A stretch of DNA of 64,000 nt from Bog-473 sp963807775 (GCA_963807775.1 CAWECY010000017.1:744001-808000), one strand, 5' to 3'. Numbered from the stretch's first letter, positions 45,185 to 55,352 are shown. Numbers and translations are program-made. The notes: generated from the letters alone by a model not told the origin.

Positions 45185-46200
45185 CACGAGACGTGTTCCG
45201 CGTTGGTCTCATCGATGGGAGCGAGGTGGGGGCGAATAGCCGAAGCAATCTTGCTGGCCAGACGTTGGCGCCCCGCTTCCGTGAGGTGTAAGGGATCACT
45301 GAACTCATTGCCTGGGCATTCAAAGGTGGCATCGACCACGGTGCCGAGCGGGCCGGCGGCATCGCGGTACGTCGTGGCAATGACATCGGCATTGTGGCTG
45401 ATGTGCTGGCGCGATGTGGCACCCAGGACCTTGTCAGCCACCTCGAAGTTGATGGGGGAGATGTATGCGACAGAAGGTAAACCCAAGTCAGCCAGCATCT
45501 TTGCCATGTCGGCGATGAGGACGACGCCTTCGCTTTCCTTTTCCAGCCGCTCAGCGTTGTAGTACTCCATCATGTGTCTCAACCGAACGAGGTGCTGCCA
45601 GCGTGTTGTGGGCTTGGCGTTGGTGATGAGCCGCAATTCACCAATCGTGCGTCGAGCTCCAATGAGAGTGGGTGCCGGCTGCTTGTCATACGCTTCCCAT
45701 TCAGCGTCCTCGGGCTCGTCAAAATGCTTGGACAGTGTGCGCCCCGTCTTGATCATTTCCCGGAGCTCCTCTGAGACCCTTCCGTATCCCAAAACTGGAT
45801 GGGAGAGCCAACTGGACGTGGCCATCATCACGGAAGTCGGCACCAAGACGACTCGAGGCCTTGAAGAGCACTTGTCCAGCGCGGAAAGGAACGCCATGAC
45901 CATACGAGGGTTGTAACCCGGACCCACAAGGGCCTCAAGTGCTACATCGGAGCCGAGCTCCTCACTGATCAGGTCGACGAGGTGGCGCCTGTCCGGCTCG
46001 CCCCAGTTCGTCCACATCATGTTTGAATCACCAAAGATCAGCAATTCGGGACCATTGCTTCCGCCATACATGCGCTGCAATGAGCGAAGTTGTCGGAGAG
46101 TGACGTTGCTGAATCGCTTAGTGGCGCGCCGGCGTGTGCGAAAAAAGACATCCTTCGCAAGTGCAATGCCACGGTGGTAGGGGTTGAGTGGGGAGTCCAT
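45184..46200 (-). CDS. SGNH/GDSL-like hydrolase of the polysaccharide locus
   Basis: A 338-residue protein. Block I is ELLIFGDSNMMW, with the nucleophile Ser59; the C-terminal block is FSDPLHLTEAGRQRLA, with the Asp and His of the triad. A Gly/Asn block may be GPGYNPR. No signal peptide is seen, so it may act in the cytoplasm. Such proteins deacetylate or O-acetylate sugars in polysaccharide loci. Its start directly follows the polymerase gene (stop and start share bases at 46200), and its stop overlaps the methyltransferase start. Confidence 0.8.
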   Translation of the reverse strand: MDSPLNPYHRGIALAKDVFFRTRRRATKRFSNVTLRQLRSLQRMYGGSNGPELLIFGDSNMMWTNWGEPDRRHLVDLISEELGSDVALEALVGPGYNPRMVMAFLSALDKCSSRPRVVLVPTSVMMATSSWLSHPVLGYGRVSEELREMIKTGRTLSKHFDEPEDAEWEAYDKQPAPTLIGARRTIGELRLITNAKPTTRWQHLVRLRHMMEYYNAERLEKESEGVVLIADMAKMLADLGLPSVAYISPINFEVADKVLGATSRQHISHNADVIATTYRDAAGPLGTVVDATFECPGNEFSDPLHLTEAGRQRLASKIASAIRPHLAPIDETNAEHVS

Positions 46201-47612
46201 TAGTCCTTAGTCGTTGATTCGTGGTGTAGATGAAAGATTTGCGCCGGTGCACTGTACATTTCGACAGCTTGGCGCCGAGCATGGCGACCAGCACTGGGCT
46301 GTGCCGACAGGGAGTCGAAGGCTTCGACATCGAGCGGACTGGTGACGTCCGCGACCTCCGCTCCCGCCGGCGCTCCGCCCACACGGCGGCGGAAGCACAG
46401 CGCCAGCATGAACGGCAACCAGAGCCAGCGGTCGACGATCTCGGGTGACTGCATGGAGAAGAACAGGACGGTGACGCACCCGGCCAGGATGATGTCGCGC
46501 ATGGGTTCCGGCTGCGACTTGCGACGGCCGGTGAGGAGACGGCTGAAGGAGGAGCCCATCATGATGGCCGCGCCAGCCACCATGAAGATGCCGCCGGCGA
46601 ACCAGTAGAGGATGACGATGTTGTGCGCCGGGTAGGAGACTCCGACGTCGGCGTCGTAGTAGACGTCCACCGTGGTTTGGTCGAGACCATGGCCGGTGAT
46701 CGGGCTCTGGACGATACCGCTCCAGGAGTCCTCAATGGTGGCGATGCGCGGGTTGACCGTGTTGTAGCCGGTGTTGTTTCCCGTCGTCTCCTGAATCCAC
46801 GCGATCGGATTCAGGTCGAATCCTGTGCCGTTCGACTGGATCGAGACGGCGGCCAGATAGACCACGGACAGCGCAGCGATGATGCCGAGCCAGGTCCGCA
46901 GCTTGAAGCCTCGGCGGATGAAGAGGACGAAGCAACCGACCAGGGTGGTGGCGACGCCGGAGACCGACGCCGCGAAGATCACGGCAGCCGCCAGCACGGC
47001 GATGCACGCTCCCAGGTACCAGTAGCGGCGCACGCCCAGCTCGACGATGAGACCGATGGCGAACACAAGGGCCAGGGCGAAGGCTACTGCTGCGATGTTC
47101 GGCTGGTTGCTCAGGCCCTCCGCCCGGGATCCTTCGAGACCGGGCTGGTAGGCGAAGCCGAGCACGTGGAACTCCGTCTGCAGGAAGGCGACGAAGGCCG
47201 ACGCCGTGGCGCCCACCACGAAGCAGATCATCGCCAGTTTTATCCGGCGCTCGGTGTCGAGGAGCTGTCGCAGCGTCCACTGAAGCATGAAGAACACGAA
47301 GATCGCGTTCAACACGACCTCCAGCGAGGCTCCCGTCGAGACCGCCTGCGAGGAAGCCACGACACCCGCCAGCACGAACACGAACGAGCCGAAGTACCAG
47401 CCCGTCGCGGGCGGCGCTTTCGGCGGCGGACGCCGGCTGAGCACCAGGAAGACGAAGGCGACCAAGAATACGGCGTCGCTCAGGTCGAGGGCCTTGCCGG
47501 CGCGGAACTTCAGCAAGGGCAGGAACATCATGCCCACGTACACGAAGAAGCGCGACAGACTGACGAACAGGTCCGCGTTCCGTTCCGCCGGCCTCGAAAC
47601 AGCCCCGTCCAT
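46200..47612 (-). CDS. O-antigen polymerase/ligase-like membrane protein (Wzy_C/WaaL type)
   Basis: A 470-residue polytopic membrane protein with about eleven segments. The large external loop between late segments contains GHGLDQTTVDVYYDADVGVS followed by YPAHNIVILYWFAGG, corresponding to the family's H-N motif before a membrane segment (the Wzy_C core). It should polymerise or ligate lipid-linked oligosaccharide units. The C-terminal ~70 residues are hydrophilic. It is divergent from flippase copy 2, with starts about 80 bases apart or less, so they probably share a control region. Confidence 0.85.
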   Translation of the reverse strand: MDGAVSRPAERNADLFVSLSRFFVYVGMMFLPLLKFRAGKALDLSDAVFLVAFVFLVLSRRPPPKAPPATGWYFGSFVFVLAGVVASSQAVSTGASLEVVLNAIFVFFMLQWTLRQLLDTERRIKLAMICFVVGATASAFVAFLQTEFHVLGFAYQPGLEGSRAEGLSNQPNIAAVAFALALVFAIGLIVELGVRRYWYLGACIAVLAAAVIFAASVSGVATTLVGCFVLFIRRGFKLRTWLGIIAALSVVYLAAVSIQSNGTGFDLNPIAWIQETTGNNTGYNTVNPRIATIEDSWSGIVQSPITGHGLDQTTVDVYYDADVGVSYPAHNIVILYWFAGGIFMVAGAAIMMGSSFSRLLTGRRKSQPEPMRDIILAGCVTVLFFSMQSPEIVDRWLWLPFMLALCFRRRVGGAPAGAEVADVTSPLDVEAFDSLSAQPSAGRHARRQAVEMYSAPAQIFHLHHESTTKD

Positions 47613-47691
47613 GGCCCTAAGCTACTTCCAGCAACAAGTGAGTCTGGGCGGGACCGGCGCGAAACGGTCGATCAGCAAGGGGCGCGTGCCG

Positions 47692-49032
47692 GTGCACGAT
47701 CATCCGGATACTGAAGGGCACACATCCCCATCGTCCCGAAGCACCACGCCCGCGTCCCGGGTCCTCAGCCTGACGGTGATCGACCAGGGCACGTCGAGCC
47801 TTTCGAACTTCGCACTGGCGCTCCTCGTGGCGCACTACAGCCACGCACAGGCGCTCGGCATCTTCGCCATCCTCACCGTGACCTACGTGATCGCCCAGGG
47901 GCTCGTCCGCAGCGTGACGAGTGACTGCCTGCTCACGCGTCATGAGACCTCCGACGCGGTCATGGAACACTTCGAACGCTCGGGATACCTCTGCGCGTTC
48001 GGTGGCGCGATCGCCATCGCGGTGCCGCTCCTCGTTGCCGCTGCTTTCCTGCCGCACGACTTCGCCGTTCCCTTCGCCATCTTCGCCGTCTGCTTCCCGT
48101 TCATGGCGCTGCAGGATTTCGCCCGCTTCATCGGGATCAGCCGGCACCGTCCGGGATACGCCATCTGGCTCGATGCCGCGTGGGTCGTCATCTTCGTGGC
48201 CGCCGCGGTACTCCTGATCCTCAATGACATGACCTCCCTTTCGTGGCTCTGGGCCTCGTGGACCGGCGCAGGCGCCGTTGTCGGCCTGTGGACGATCCAC
48301 ACGCACCGGGTTCGGGGAGGGTTGCGTACCCTCTCCGAGCCGATCCGGTTCTGGCTGGCCAGCGAGCGGTCGGTCGGCGTCCGCTTCGCTGGGCAGTTCC
48401 TCCTCTCGGCAACGTGGATCTACTTCATTTACTACCCCCTGCTCTTCGTGCTCTCCGTGGGGGACGTCGGGGTCATCAAGTTGGCGCAGCTCGTCCTCGG
48501 CCCCATCACCGTGCTCGCGGCGGGCATGCAGTCCGCCCTGGTGTCCCTGGCCGCTCGGCGATTCCGCGCCGACCGGGCGAGCGCCCTCCGCTTCTGCGCC
48601 ATCTGCGGTTTCGCCATCGCCGTGTCCACCATCGCCTGGACCGCGGTCGTGTACTTCCTGCCGATCCACCAGGTCACACGGGTCTTCGGACCCACCTGGC
48701 CGGCAGCCCGGGTCGTGTTCCCCTGGATGGGCCTGGCCTTCGTCTTCGGCAGCTTCAGCGGCATGGCCGTGGGCGGGCTGCGGGCGATCCGCGCTGCCGC
48801 AGTCAACCTGTGGCTGGCCGTCGTGATGCTTCCGATCTCATTCGCCCTCTGCCTCGGCGGCGCCGCGGTGCACGGCACCCTCGGCTTCTCCTACGGCATG
48901 GCGGCCACCTTCGCCCTCTACGCCGCGTTGGGCTGGATCGCCCTCCTTGTCGCGGCACGGCGCTTCGACCCGGCCGCCGCTGTGGACGCCGACTCCGGCA
49001 CCGACCTGGCCGACCCGCCAGCGCTCGGATAG
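47692..49032 (+). CDS. Wzx-like polysaccharide flippase (copy 2)
   Basis: About 446 residues, twelve or so membrane segments, paralogous to the protein encoded at 40552: SLTVIDQGTSSLSNFALALL, VIAQGLVRSVTSDCLLTRHE, RSVGVRFAGQFLL and VIKLAQLVLGPITVLAAG align throughout. The start is uncertain: GTG 47692 lies nine bases after AAGGGG; ATG 47611 also works but overlaps the polymerase start on the other strand. Two near-duplicate flippases in one locus suggest two different lipid-linked units or a recent duplication. Confidence 0.86.
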   Translation: MHDHPDTEGHTSPSSRSTTPASRVLSLTVIDQGTSSLSNFALALLVAHYSHAQALGIFAILTVTYVIAQGLVRSVTSDCLLTRHETSDAVMEHFERSGYLCAFGGAIAIAVPLLVAAAFLPHDFAVPFAIFAVCFPFMALQDFARFIGISRHRPGYAIWLDAAWVVIFVAAAVLLILNDMTSLSWLWASWTGAGAVVGLWTIHTHRVRGGLRTLSEPIRFWLASERSVGVRFAGQFLLSATWIYFIYYPLLFVLSVGDVGVIKLAQLVLGPITVLAAGMQSALVSLAARRFRADRASALRFCAICGFAIAVSTIAWTAVVYFLPIHQVTRVFGPTWPAARVVFPWMGLAFVFGSFSGMAVGGLRAIRAAAVNLWLAVVMLPISFALCLGGAAVHGTLGFSYGMAATFALYAALGWIALLVAARRFDPAAAVDADSGTDLADPPALG

Positions 49033-49122
49033 CCAGCGGCGGCCGCAAGTTGGAGCGCCCTCCGTCGTTCACGTCACGACGGCAGTTGCGCGACCACAGC
49101 GGTCGTGCGCCTTCAACACTCC

Positions 49123-50028
49123 ATGACGCAACTGACGACCAACGACACCATCGAGACGCCGCGTCGCGGCACTGCGGCCGACCCGGACGGAGCAACCCCA
49201 CGCGCTACATTGCCCCAAATGACCGAGCAGGCCGTGCCCGAGCAGTCCGGGCTCCGGGAATACGCCCAGTTGCTGTGGCGGAAGAAGGTCACGATCATCG
49301 TGGTCGCCGGAATCTGCGTGGCGCTCTCGCTCGCCTACAGCCTGCTGATCACGCCGACGTACGAGGCGACCGCCTCGGTGCTACTCGAGCCGGCCATCTC
49401 CCAGACGCTCATTGAGGCCAACTACCCCACCGGTCTCTCGCCGGTGCCTGACGTGCCGGACGGCATTCAGGTGCTCGAGAGCTCCTCGGTGGCGGACCTC
49501 GTGCGTCGCAGCGTTCCTAACGCGCCGTCCGTCACGGCGACGGAGGTGGGCACGACCGACGTGGTGCAGGTCTCGGTGCGATCGACGAACGCCGCGCTGG
49601 CCGCGCTGGCCGCCAACGCGTACGCCAAGGCCTACATCACCCTCGAGCAGACGCAGACGAGTGACACCTTCACGGCCGCCGAGCAACAGCTCCAGACCAA
49701 GATCGACACCGTCACCCTGGCCATCTCCAACGTCAACGCGGCGATCCGCGGTGCCGCTCCCGGTGTGAACGTGACGCCGGACGAGACCCAGCTCGGTGAC
49801 CTGCAGAGCCAGCTGAGCTCGTTGCAGAACCAGCTGCAGAACTACCAGTTCTTCGCCACCGAGGGCGTGAGCAACCAGTCCGGCCAGGTCATCTCGCAAG
49901 CCGTCGCGCCCACGAAGCCGGTCTCGCCCAAGACGGTCGAGTGGGCGGTCCTCGCCCTGATCTTCGGGATCATCCTCGGAATCGGCGTCGTCCTCCTGGC
50001 CAACGCGATCTCCCCACGCCACGACTGA
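49123..50028 (+). CDS. Wzz-type polysaccharide chain-length/co-polymerase protein
   Basis: A 301-residue protein with two membrane segments flanking an extracellular domain: KKVTIIVVAGICVALSLAYS near residue 60, followed by TPTYEATASVLLEPA (the Wzz start motif), then a coiled-coil region of Gln/Asn-rich helices (about 180-250), the proline-rich VAPTKPVSPK and the last membrane segment. No kinase domain is attached. It would set polymer length with the Wzy-like protein. ATG 49123 is used; ATG 49219 is a shorter alternative. Confidence 0.87.
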   Translation: MTQLTTNDTIETPRRGTAADPDGATPRATLPQMTEQAVPEQSGLREYAQLLWRKKVTIIVVAGICVALSLAYSLLITPTYEATASVLLEPAISQTLIEANYPTGLSPVPDVPDGIQVLESSSVADLVRRSVPNAPSVTATEVGTTDVVQVSVRSTNAALAALAANAYAKAYITLEQTQTSDTFTAAEQQLQTKIDTVTLAISNVNAAIRGAAPGVNVTPDETQLGDLQSQLSSLQNQLQNYQFFATEGVSNQSGQVISQAVAPTKPVSPKTVEWAVLALIFGIILGIGVVLLANAISPRHD

Positions 50029-50181
50029 CGCAGGGCCGGCGGCCGGGCCACCCGGTGGCCCTGTGACGGCACATTTCCCCAGGACGCGGGGCTGACCGCA
50101 CGTCCGGGCCCGTCCCGACGTTTCCTCCATGGAACGGCACGGGGAGGGGGCACTCCCTATCGGGCCCGTACGAGGTTCGCC

Positions 50182-52341
50182 ATGACGGGGCAGCAGCACG
50201 AGCAGAGGGGCCACATGATGGGCACGGTGCCCTGGCGACTGGCCATGGGGACCGTCGCACTGGCCGTGACGCTGTCCGCCTTCGTCCTCGGACCGATGAT
50301 CCCGGGCCAGCACACCCTCACCGCCTTGCGCGGAGGCGGCTCCTCGTCGCTCCGCTCCGCTGCCGCTTCAGCCGACCAATCGGACGTGAGTGCGCCGGCC
50401 TCGAACTGGACGCCCCAACCGGCGACGTTCGACACCGGGGCCCTGCGGGACCTGCCGGTCACCATGTCGGACGGCACCGTGCTGCGCGCTGACGTGTTCT
50501 TCCCGGTGGACCCCGGCACCACCACGCCGGCCACCGGGCCCTTCCCGGCGCTCCTGCAGCAGACGCCGTACGGCAAGGAGTTCATTGAGTACGCGTCGGC
50601 GATCGCCAACACGGACGTCGACTACCTGGTCGACCGGGGCTACATCGTGGTCATCGCCGACGTCCGCGGGACCGGCGACTCCGGGGGGGACTTCGACCTG
50701 TTCGACCCCGTGCAGTCGACCGACGGGGTGACCCTGGCCAAGTGGGCGGCCCACCTGCCCGACTCCGACGGCGCCGTGGGGCTCTTCGGCGAGTCCTACA
50801 TGGGCATCAACCAGTTCCAGACGGTCGAGGCCGCCGGCCCCAACTCACCCATCAAGGCCATGTTCCCGATCATCGCGGGCAACGACCTCTACGCCGACAC
50901 GGTCACTCAGGGAGGGATCCCCGACGCCGAGTTCGCCGCCACGTACGTCGCCCTGCTCTCGGGGCTCGACCTGAGCAACCCGGCCCTGCAACCGCTCGTG
51001 GCCGCGTTACAGGACGACGACACCACCACCCTGACCGACGGCCTGGAGAACCTACCGGCCACGGTGGCCCAGCACAGCCCCCAGCTCGTGTCGTTCCTGA
51101 AGCTCATCCTCGACGTCGAGGCCGGACAGGGCGCGGGCGCGTTCGACGACAGCTACTGGGAGGCCCGGTCCCCGGCCCACGACCTCTCCGCCGTCGTGGC
51201 CGACCACATCCCGGCCTTCCTCGTGGGCGGGTGGAACGACCTCTTCCAGTCAGGTGAGCCCCTGAACTACGTGGGGCTCCAGAACCTGGCGGACGGGCGC
51301 TCGCAGGACGCGGCCATGACGCCGGGACAGAAGGTGACCCCGCGCTACCAGCTCCTCATGGGCCCGTGGCAGCACGTCACCACCGGCACCGGCGTGAACA
51401 TCTCGGCCCTCGAGCTCGAGTGGTTCGACACCTGGCTGCTCGGTGAGCAGACCCCGCTGGCCACCACCGCGACGCCCCTCCACCTCGACATCGAGAACTC
51501 CGGTTCGCCGAGCGAGTGGGTGAACCAGGCTCAGTGGCCGCTGCCCGACGCCACGCCGACCCCGTACTACTTCGCACCCGGGCGCAACGGCAGCGATCCC
51601 GTCTCGGACAACGACGGCAACCTGACGACGACCCCACCGGCCTCGAGCAGCGGGGCGGACACCATCACCTACGCGGGCGTCTCGAGCCCGTGCGACATCC
51701 AGACGGACCAGTGGGGTGCGGGCGCGCTCGCGCTCGGTTTCCAGTCGGTCGACCTGAGCAACCCCTGCGACTTCGACGACGTGACGCTCGGCTACGGGCC
51801 CGGCGCGCTCACCTACACCACGCAGCCGTTCACCTACCCGGTGGTGGTGGCCGGGCCCATCGACGCCACCGTCTACACCATCTCGAACACCACCGACACC
51901 GAGCTGGCCGCCACCGTCGAGGCCGTCTCGCCGAGCGGCGACAGCGTGCCCCTCTCGTCGGGGGCCCTGGCGGGCAGCCAGCGCGCGCTCGACCCCACCC
52001 GGACCTGGACGGCCTGGGACAAGCTGCCCCTCCTGCCGGTCCACCCGCTCACGCAGGCCTCCCAGCGACCCGTCGTACCGGGGACGCTGACCCGCCAGGA
52101 CATCCAGATCTATCCGACGATGGCCGAGCTCCCGACCGGCTGGCGCCTCCGGGTCACCCTGACCACGGCGGACACGCCGCATCTGCTCCCCACGTTGGTC
52201 CAGCTGCCGACCATGGCCGGCGGCGTCTACCAGGTACAGCGAAACCAGGGGGCGGCCTCCGCCCTCAACGTGCCTCTGGCCCCCGCCTCGGACTTCGCCT
52301 CGTCGCCCTGCGGGAGCATCTGCTCGGCCGCCGGCCCCTGA
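50182..52341 (+). CDS. Exported CocE/NonD (X-Pro dipeptidyl-peptidase S15) family hydrolase
   Basis: A 719-residue protein with an N-terminal export signal (hydrophobic stretch ~21-41). The alpha/beta-hydrolase domain has the nucleophile Ser205 in FGESYMG, Asp353 in GGWNDLF and His398 in GPWQH, a complete triad, followed by the beta-jelly-roll C-terminal domain (about 500-690). The family includes cocaine esterase, glutaryl acylases and X-prolyl peptidases. It would hydrolyse an ester or amide outside the membrane; an activity on the acylated polymer of this region is possible but not shown. Confidence 0.88.
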   Translation: MTGQQHEQRGHMMGTVPWRLAMGTVALAVTLSAFVLGPMIPGQHTLTALRGGGSSSLRSAAASADQSDVSAPASNWTPQPATFDTGALRDLPVTMSDGTVLRADVFFPVDPGTTTPATGPFPALLQQTPYGKEFIEYASAIANTDVDYLVDRGYIVVIADVRGTGDSGGDFDLFDPVQSTDGVTLAKWAAHLPDSDGAVGLFGESYMGINQFQTVEAAGPNSPIKAMFPIIAGNDLYADTVTQGGIPDAEFAATYVALLSGLDLSNPALQPLVAALQDDDTTTLTDGLENLPATVAQHSPQLVSFLKLILDVEAGQGAGAFDDSYWEARSPAHDLSAVVADHIPAFLVGGWNDLFQSGEPLNYVGLQNLADGRSQDAAMTPGQKVTPRYQLLMGPWQHVTTGTGVNISALELEWFDTWLLGEQTPLATTATPLHLDIENSGSPSEWVNQAQWPLPDATPTPYYFAPGRNGSDPVSDNDGNLTTTPPASSSGADTITYAGVSSPCDIQTDQWGAGALALGFQSVDLSNPCDFDDVTLGYGPGALTYTTQPFTYPVVVAGPIDATVYTISNTTDTELAATVEAVSPSGDSVPLSSGALAGSQRALDPTRTWTAWDKLPLLPVHPLTQASQRPVVPGTLTRQDIQIYPTMAELPTGWRLRVTLTTADTPHLLPTLVQLPTMAGGVYQVQRNQGAASALNVPLAPASDFASSPCGSICSAAGP

Positions 52342-52398
52342 CCCCAGTCGGGCCCCAGGCCAGGCCCTGAGCCCGGGACGGTCCCGTACGATGGGGCC

Positions 52399-53784
52399 GT
52401 GCCGGCTCCACCCCCCGATTCCTCCGCGCCCGCGGAGCGGGCGGCGGGAGCCGGCGGCGGTCCCGGCGAACCCGTCGGGGCGATCTCCCTCGAGGAGATC
52501 GAGGATGCGGTCGTCGACGGCGACTCGCCGGTTCCCGCACGAACCGGGACGGCACGGGCGGCGCTGGGCCACCGGACCTTTCGCATCGTCTTCATCGGTG
52601 CGTTCGCATCCAACATCGGCACCTGGATGCAGAACGTCGTCCTCGGTGCCTACGCCTACGACCTGACCCACTCGAGCACGTTCGTCGGCATCATCATCTT
52701 CGCCCAGCTCGGTCCCACCCTCGTCCTGCCCATGTTCGGCGGCCTCCTGGCCGACAAGGTCGACCGCAAGCGCTTCCTCATCATCCTGTCGCTCGAGCAA
52801 CTCGTGGCCTCGCTGGGCGTGGCCCTGGTGGCGCTGTCGCCACAGCCCTCGCACGTGTTGCTCGTCGTCATGGTGCTGCTGGTGGGAGCGGGCAGTGCCA
52901 TGTTCGGCCCGGCCTACTCGGCCATCCTCCCCGGCCTGGTCGGCAAGGCCGACCTGCCCGGCGCCATCTCCCTCAACTCCGCCCAGATGAACGCCTCCCG
53001 CGTCATCGGGCCCGTCATAGGGGGCGTGCTCTACTCGCTCGTCGGGCCGTCCTGGATCTTCGCCGGGAACGCCGTCACCTACTTGTTCGTCGTGGGCGCG
53101 CTCATGATGGTGACACTGCCCGCCGTGCCCCAGAGCCCGGCGCACGCCAGCCGCTGGCGCCAACTGACCGCGGGCATCACGGTGGCCCGGCACGACAAGG
53201 TGGTCGGTCGCTGCCTGGTGACCGTGTTCGTGTTCTCGCTGTTGGCCCTGGCCTTCATCGGCCAGATGCCGGTGGTGGCCGCCCACAACCTTGGCATCAA
53301 CCTGTCCGACTCCCCCGACTACGGGATCCTCTACGCCTGCTTCGGGATGGGTGCGCTCACGGGCGCCATCTCCATCGGGACCGTCTTCGCGAGCACCTCG
53401 AAGCCCCTCCTCGTCCGGGTCTGCCTGCTCGGCTACGCCGTGGCCCTGGCGACCTTCGCCCTCGAACGCAGCACGGTGCCGGCCTACGTGAACGTCGCCG
53501 TGACCGGGGCCTTCTACTTCGCGTTCATCACCGCGCTCAACACGACCCTGCAGGCCCGGCTCCACGAGAACGTCCGGGGCCGCGTGATGGCATTGTGGAT
53601 GATGGGCTTCGGCGGCACGGTCGGGATCGGCAACCTGCTGGTCGGTCCGGTCGTCGCCGCCGTCGGGATCACCGACGTCCTCCTCTTCGGCGCGGCGGTC
53701 GCCGTGGCCCTGGCCTGGTATGCCGACGTGCGCCCGCCGGCGTTGCCGGCTCAGGTGCGGCTCGGACCCGAGCTGGCCCAGTAG
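52399..53784 (+). CDS. MFS transporter, EntS/DHA3 type
   Basis: A 461-residue, twelve-segment exporter. A ~60-residue acidic and Gly-rich cytoplasmic tail is followed by FRIVFIGAFASNIGTWMQNV, then the motif-A-like GGLLADKVDRKRFLI. The MFS_3-type signature PAYSAILPGLVGKADLPGAI is clear. Relatives export siderophores or drugs. GTG at 52399. Its last 34 bases overlap the convergent acyl-CoA synthetase gene. Substrate unknown. Confidence 0.88.
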   Translation: MPAPPPDSSAPAERAAGAGGGPGEPVGAISLEEIEDAVVDGDSPVPARTGTARAALGHRTFRIVFIGAFASNIGTWMQNVVLGAYAYDLTHSSTFVGIIIFAQLGPTLVLPMFGGLLADKVDRKRFLIILSLEQLVASLGVALVALSPQPSHVLLVVMVLLVGAGSAMFGPAYSAILPGLVGKADLPGAISLNSAQMNASRVIGPVIGGVLYSLVGPSWIFAGNAVTYLFVVGALMMVTLPAVPQSPAHASRWRQLTAGITVARHDKVVGRCLVTVFVFSLLALAFIGQMPVVAAHNLGINLSDSPDYGILYACFGMGALTGAISIGTVFASTSKPLLVRVCLLGYAVALATFALERSTVPAYVNVAVTGAFYFAFITALNTTLQARLHENVRGRVMALWMMGFGGTVGIGNLLVGPVVAAVGITDVLLFGAAVAVALAWYADVRPPALPAQVRLGPELAQ

Positions 53785-55337
53785 GCCTCGCGCAAGGCCT
53801 TCTTGTAGAGCTTCCCGTTCTCACCCCGCGGCAGCTGGTGCGAGAAGTCGACCGACTTGGGGCACTTGTAGTGCGACAGGTGGTCCCGGCAGAACGCCAT
53901 GATCTCCTCGGCCAACTCGGAGCCGGCCTCGTAGCCCGGGGACGGCTGGACGACCGCCTTGACCTCCTCGCCCATCTCGGGCTCCGGCACGCCGAAGACG
54001 GCCACTTCCGCCACCGCCGGGTGGAGGACGAGCACGTCCTCGACTTCCTGGGGGTAGATGTTCACACCGCCCGAGACGATCATGAACAGCTTGCGGTCCG
54101 TCAGGTACAGATACCCCTCGTCGTCGACGTGGCCCACGTCCCACAAGGTGCCCCAGCCCCTGGCGTGGAAGCTCTGGCGCGTCTTCTCCGGGTCGTTGTT
54201 GTACTCGAACGTGGGGCCGCCCGGGCGCCCCCCGAAATAGACCACCCCGTCCTGGCCCGGCGGGAGCTCCTCGCCTTCGTCGTCGCAGACGTGCACCTCA
54301 CCCCAGATGGCCTGACCCACCGAACCCGGGTGGGTCACCGATTCCTCGGAGGTGATCCAGGTCATGCCCATGCCCTCGGTGCCCGAGTAGTACTCGTGGA
54401 TGATCGGGCCCCACCACTCGATCATGCGGCGCTTGACCTCGGGCGCACACGGAGCAGCGGCGTGGACGACGGAGCGCAGCGACGACACGTCGTACCGGGC
54501 ACGCACCTCGTCGGGCAGCTTGAGCATGCGGACGAACATGGTGGGCACGAACTGCGCATGGGTCACCTGGTGCTCCTGAATGAGGCGCAAGCACACCTCG
54601 GGCTCGAATCGCTCCATGAGTACGACGGTGCCCCCCATGCGCTGGACCGTCATGGACCACACCAGCGGTGCCGAGTGGTAGAGCGGTGCCGGGCTGAGGT
54701 ACACGTCGCCGGCCTTGAAGCCCATGATGTGGCTGAGCATGGGAGCGAGCGTGGCGTAGGCACCGAAGGGCTCGCCCGTGAGCGGTCGCCGCACGCCCTT
54801 GGGGTGGCCGGTGGTGCCCGACGAGTAGAGCATCGGGAAGCCCTCGAGCTCGACCTCGAGCGGCACCCCGGGAGAGCCGGCCACGAACTCGTCGTAGGCC
54901 GCGTGCGCGTCGACCGGCGTGTCGCCAATCACGAGCCGCAGCCCTATGCCGGGCGTCAGCGGGACGAGCTCCTTGGCCAGGCCGGCCAGCGCCGACGACG
55001 TGATGAGGGTCTCCGCGCCACAGTCGTTGACGATGTATGCCGCCTCTTCGGCCGCCAGGTGCGTATTGACCATCGTGTAGTAGAGCCCCGATCGTTGCAG
55101 GCCGAAGGCCACCTCGTGCGTCCGGTGGTCGTTCGTGAGCAGGACCGCCACGTGATCGCCCGTCCGCAACCCGTGCGCGTGCAGCGCCTGGGCCAGGCGG
55201 CATGACCGCTCCTCGAGCTGGGCGAAGGTGACGACGTCGCCGGCCGTGGTGATGACCGCCGGCCGGTCCGGGTCCGTGGCCACCCAGGTCGAGGGCCGGT
55301 AGTGGGTGGAGGAGTGGTTGGCGTCAGCGGCGGTCAC
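53751..55337 (-). CDS. Acyl-CoA synthetase (AMP-forming, FadD-like)
   Basis: A 528-residue adenylate-forming enzyme. The P-loop motif is MLYSSGTTGHPKGVRR (about 168-183), followed by YYSGTEGMG, the hinge TDRKLFMIVSGGVNIYP and the catalytic Lys in RGENGKLYKKAL near the end. It activates a carboxylic acid to acyl-AMP and then acyl-CoA. Start GTG 55337. It could supply acyl groups for the acyltransferase and ACP operon that follows, but it is separately transcribed and such enzymes are common in this lineage. Confidence 0.92.
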   Translation of the reverse strand: MTAADANHSSTHYRPSTWVATDPDRPAVITTAGDVVTFAQLEERSCRLAQALHAHGLRTGDHVAVLLTNDHRTHEVAFGLQRSGLYYTMVNTHLAAEEAAYIVNDCGAETLITSSALAGLAKELVPLTPGIGLRLVIGDTPVDAHAAYDEFVAGSPGVPLEVELEGFPMLYSSGTTGHPKGVRRPLTGEPFGAYATLAPMLSHIMGFKAGDVYLSPAPLYHSAPLVWSMTVQRMGGTVVLMERFEPEVCLRLIQEHQVTHAQFVPTMFVRMLKLPDEVRARYDVSSLRSVVHAAAPCAPEVKRRMIEWWGPIIHEYYSGTEGMGMTWITSEESVTHPGSVGQAIWGEVHVCDDEGEELPPGQDGVVYFGGRPGGPTFEYNNDPEKTRQSFHARGWGTLWDVGHVDDEGYLYLTDRKLFMIVSGGVNIYPQEVEDVLVLHPAVAEVAVFGVPEPEMGEEVKAVVQPSPGYEAGSELAEEIMAFCRDHLSHYKCPKSVDFSHQLPRGENGKLYKKALREAYWASSGPSRT

Positions 55338-55352
55338 GCCAATCTTCTAGCT

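Noticed and set aside
51250..53565. A 771-codon minus-strand open frame opposite the CocE hydrolase and MFS genes
   Set aside because: Antisense shadow of two clear genes in GC-rich DNA; composition is His/Arg/Gly-rich without a fold pattern.
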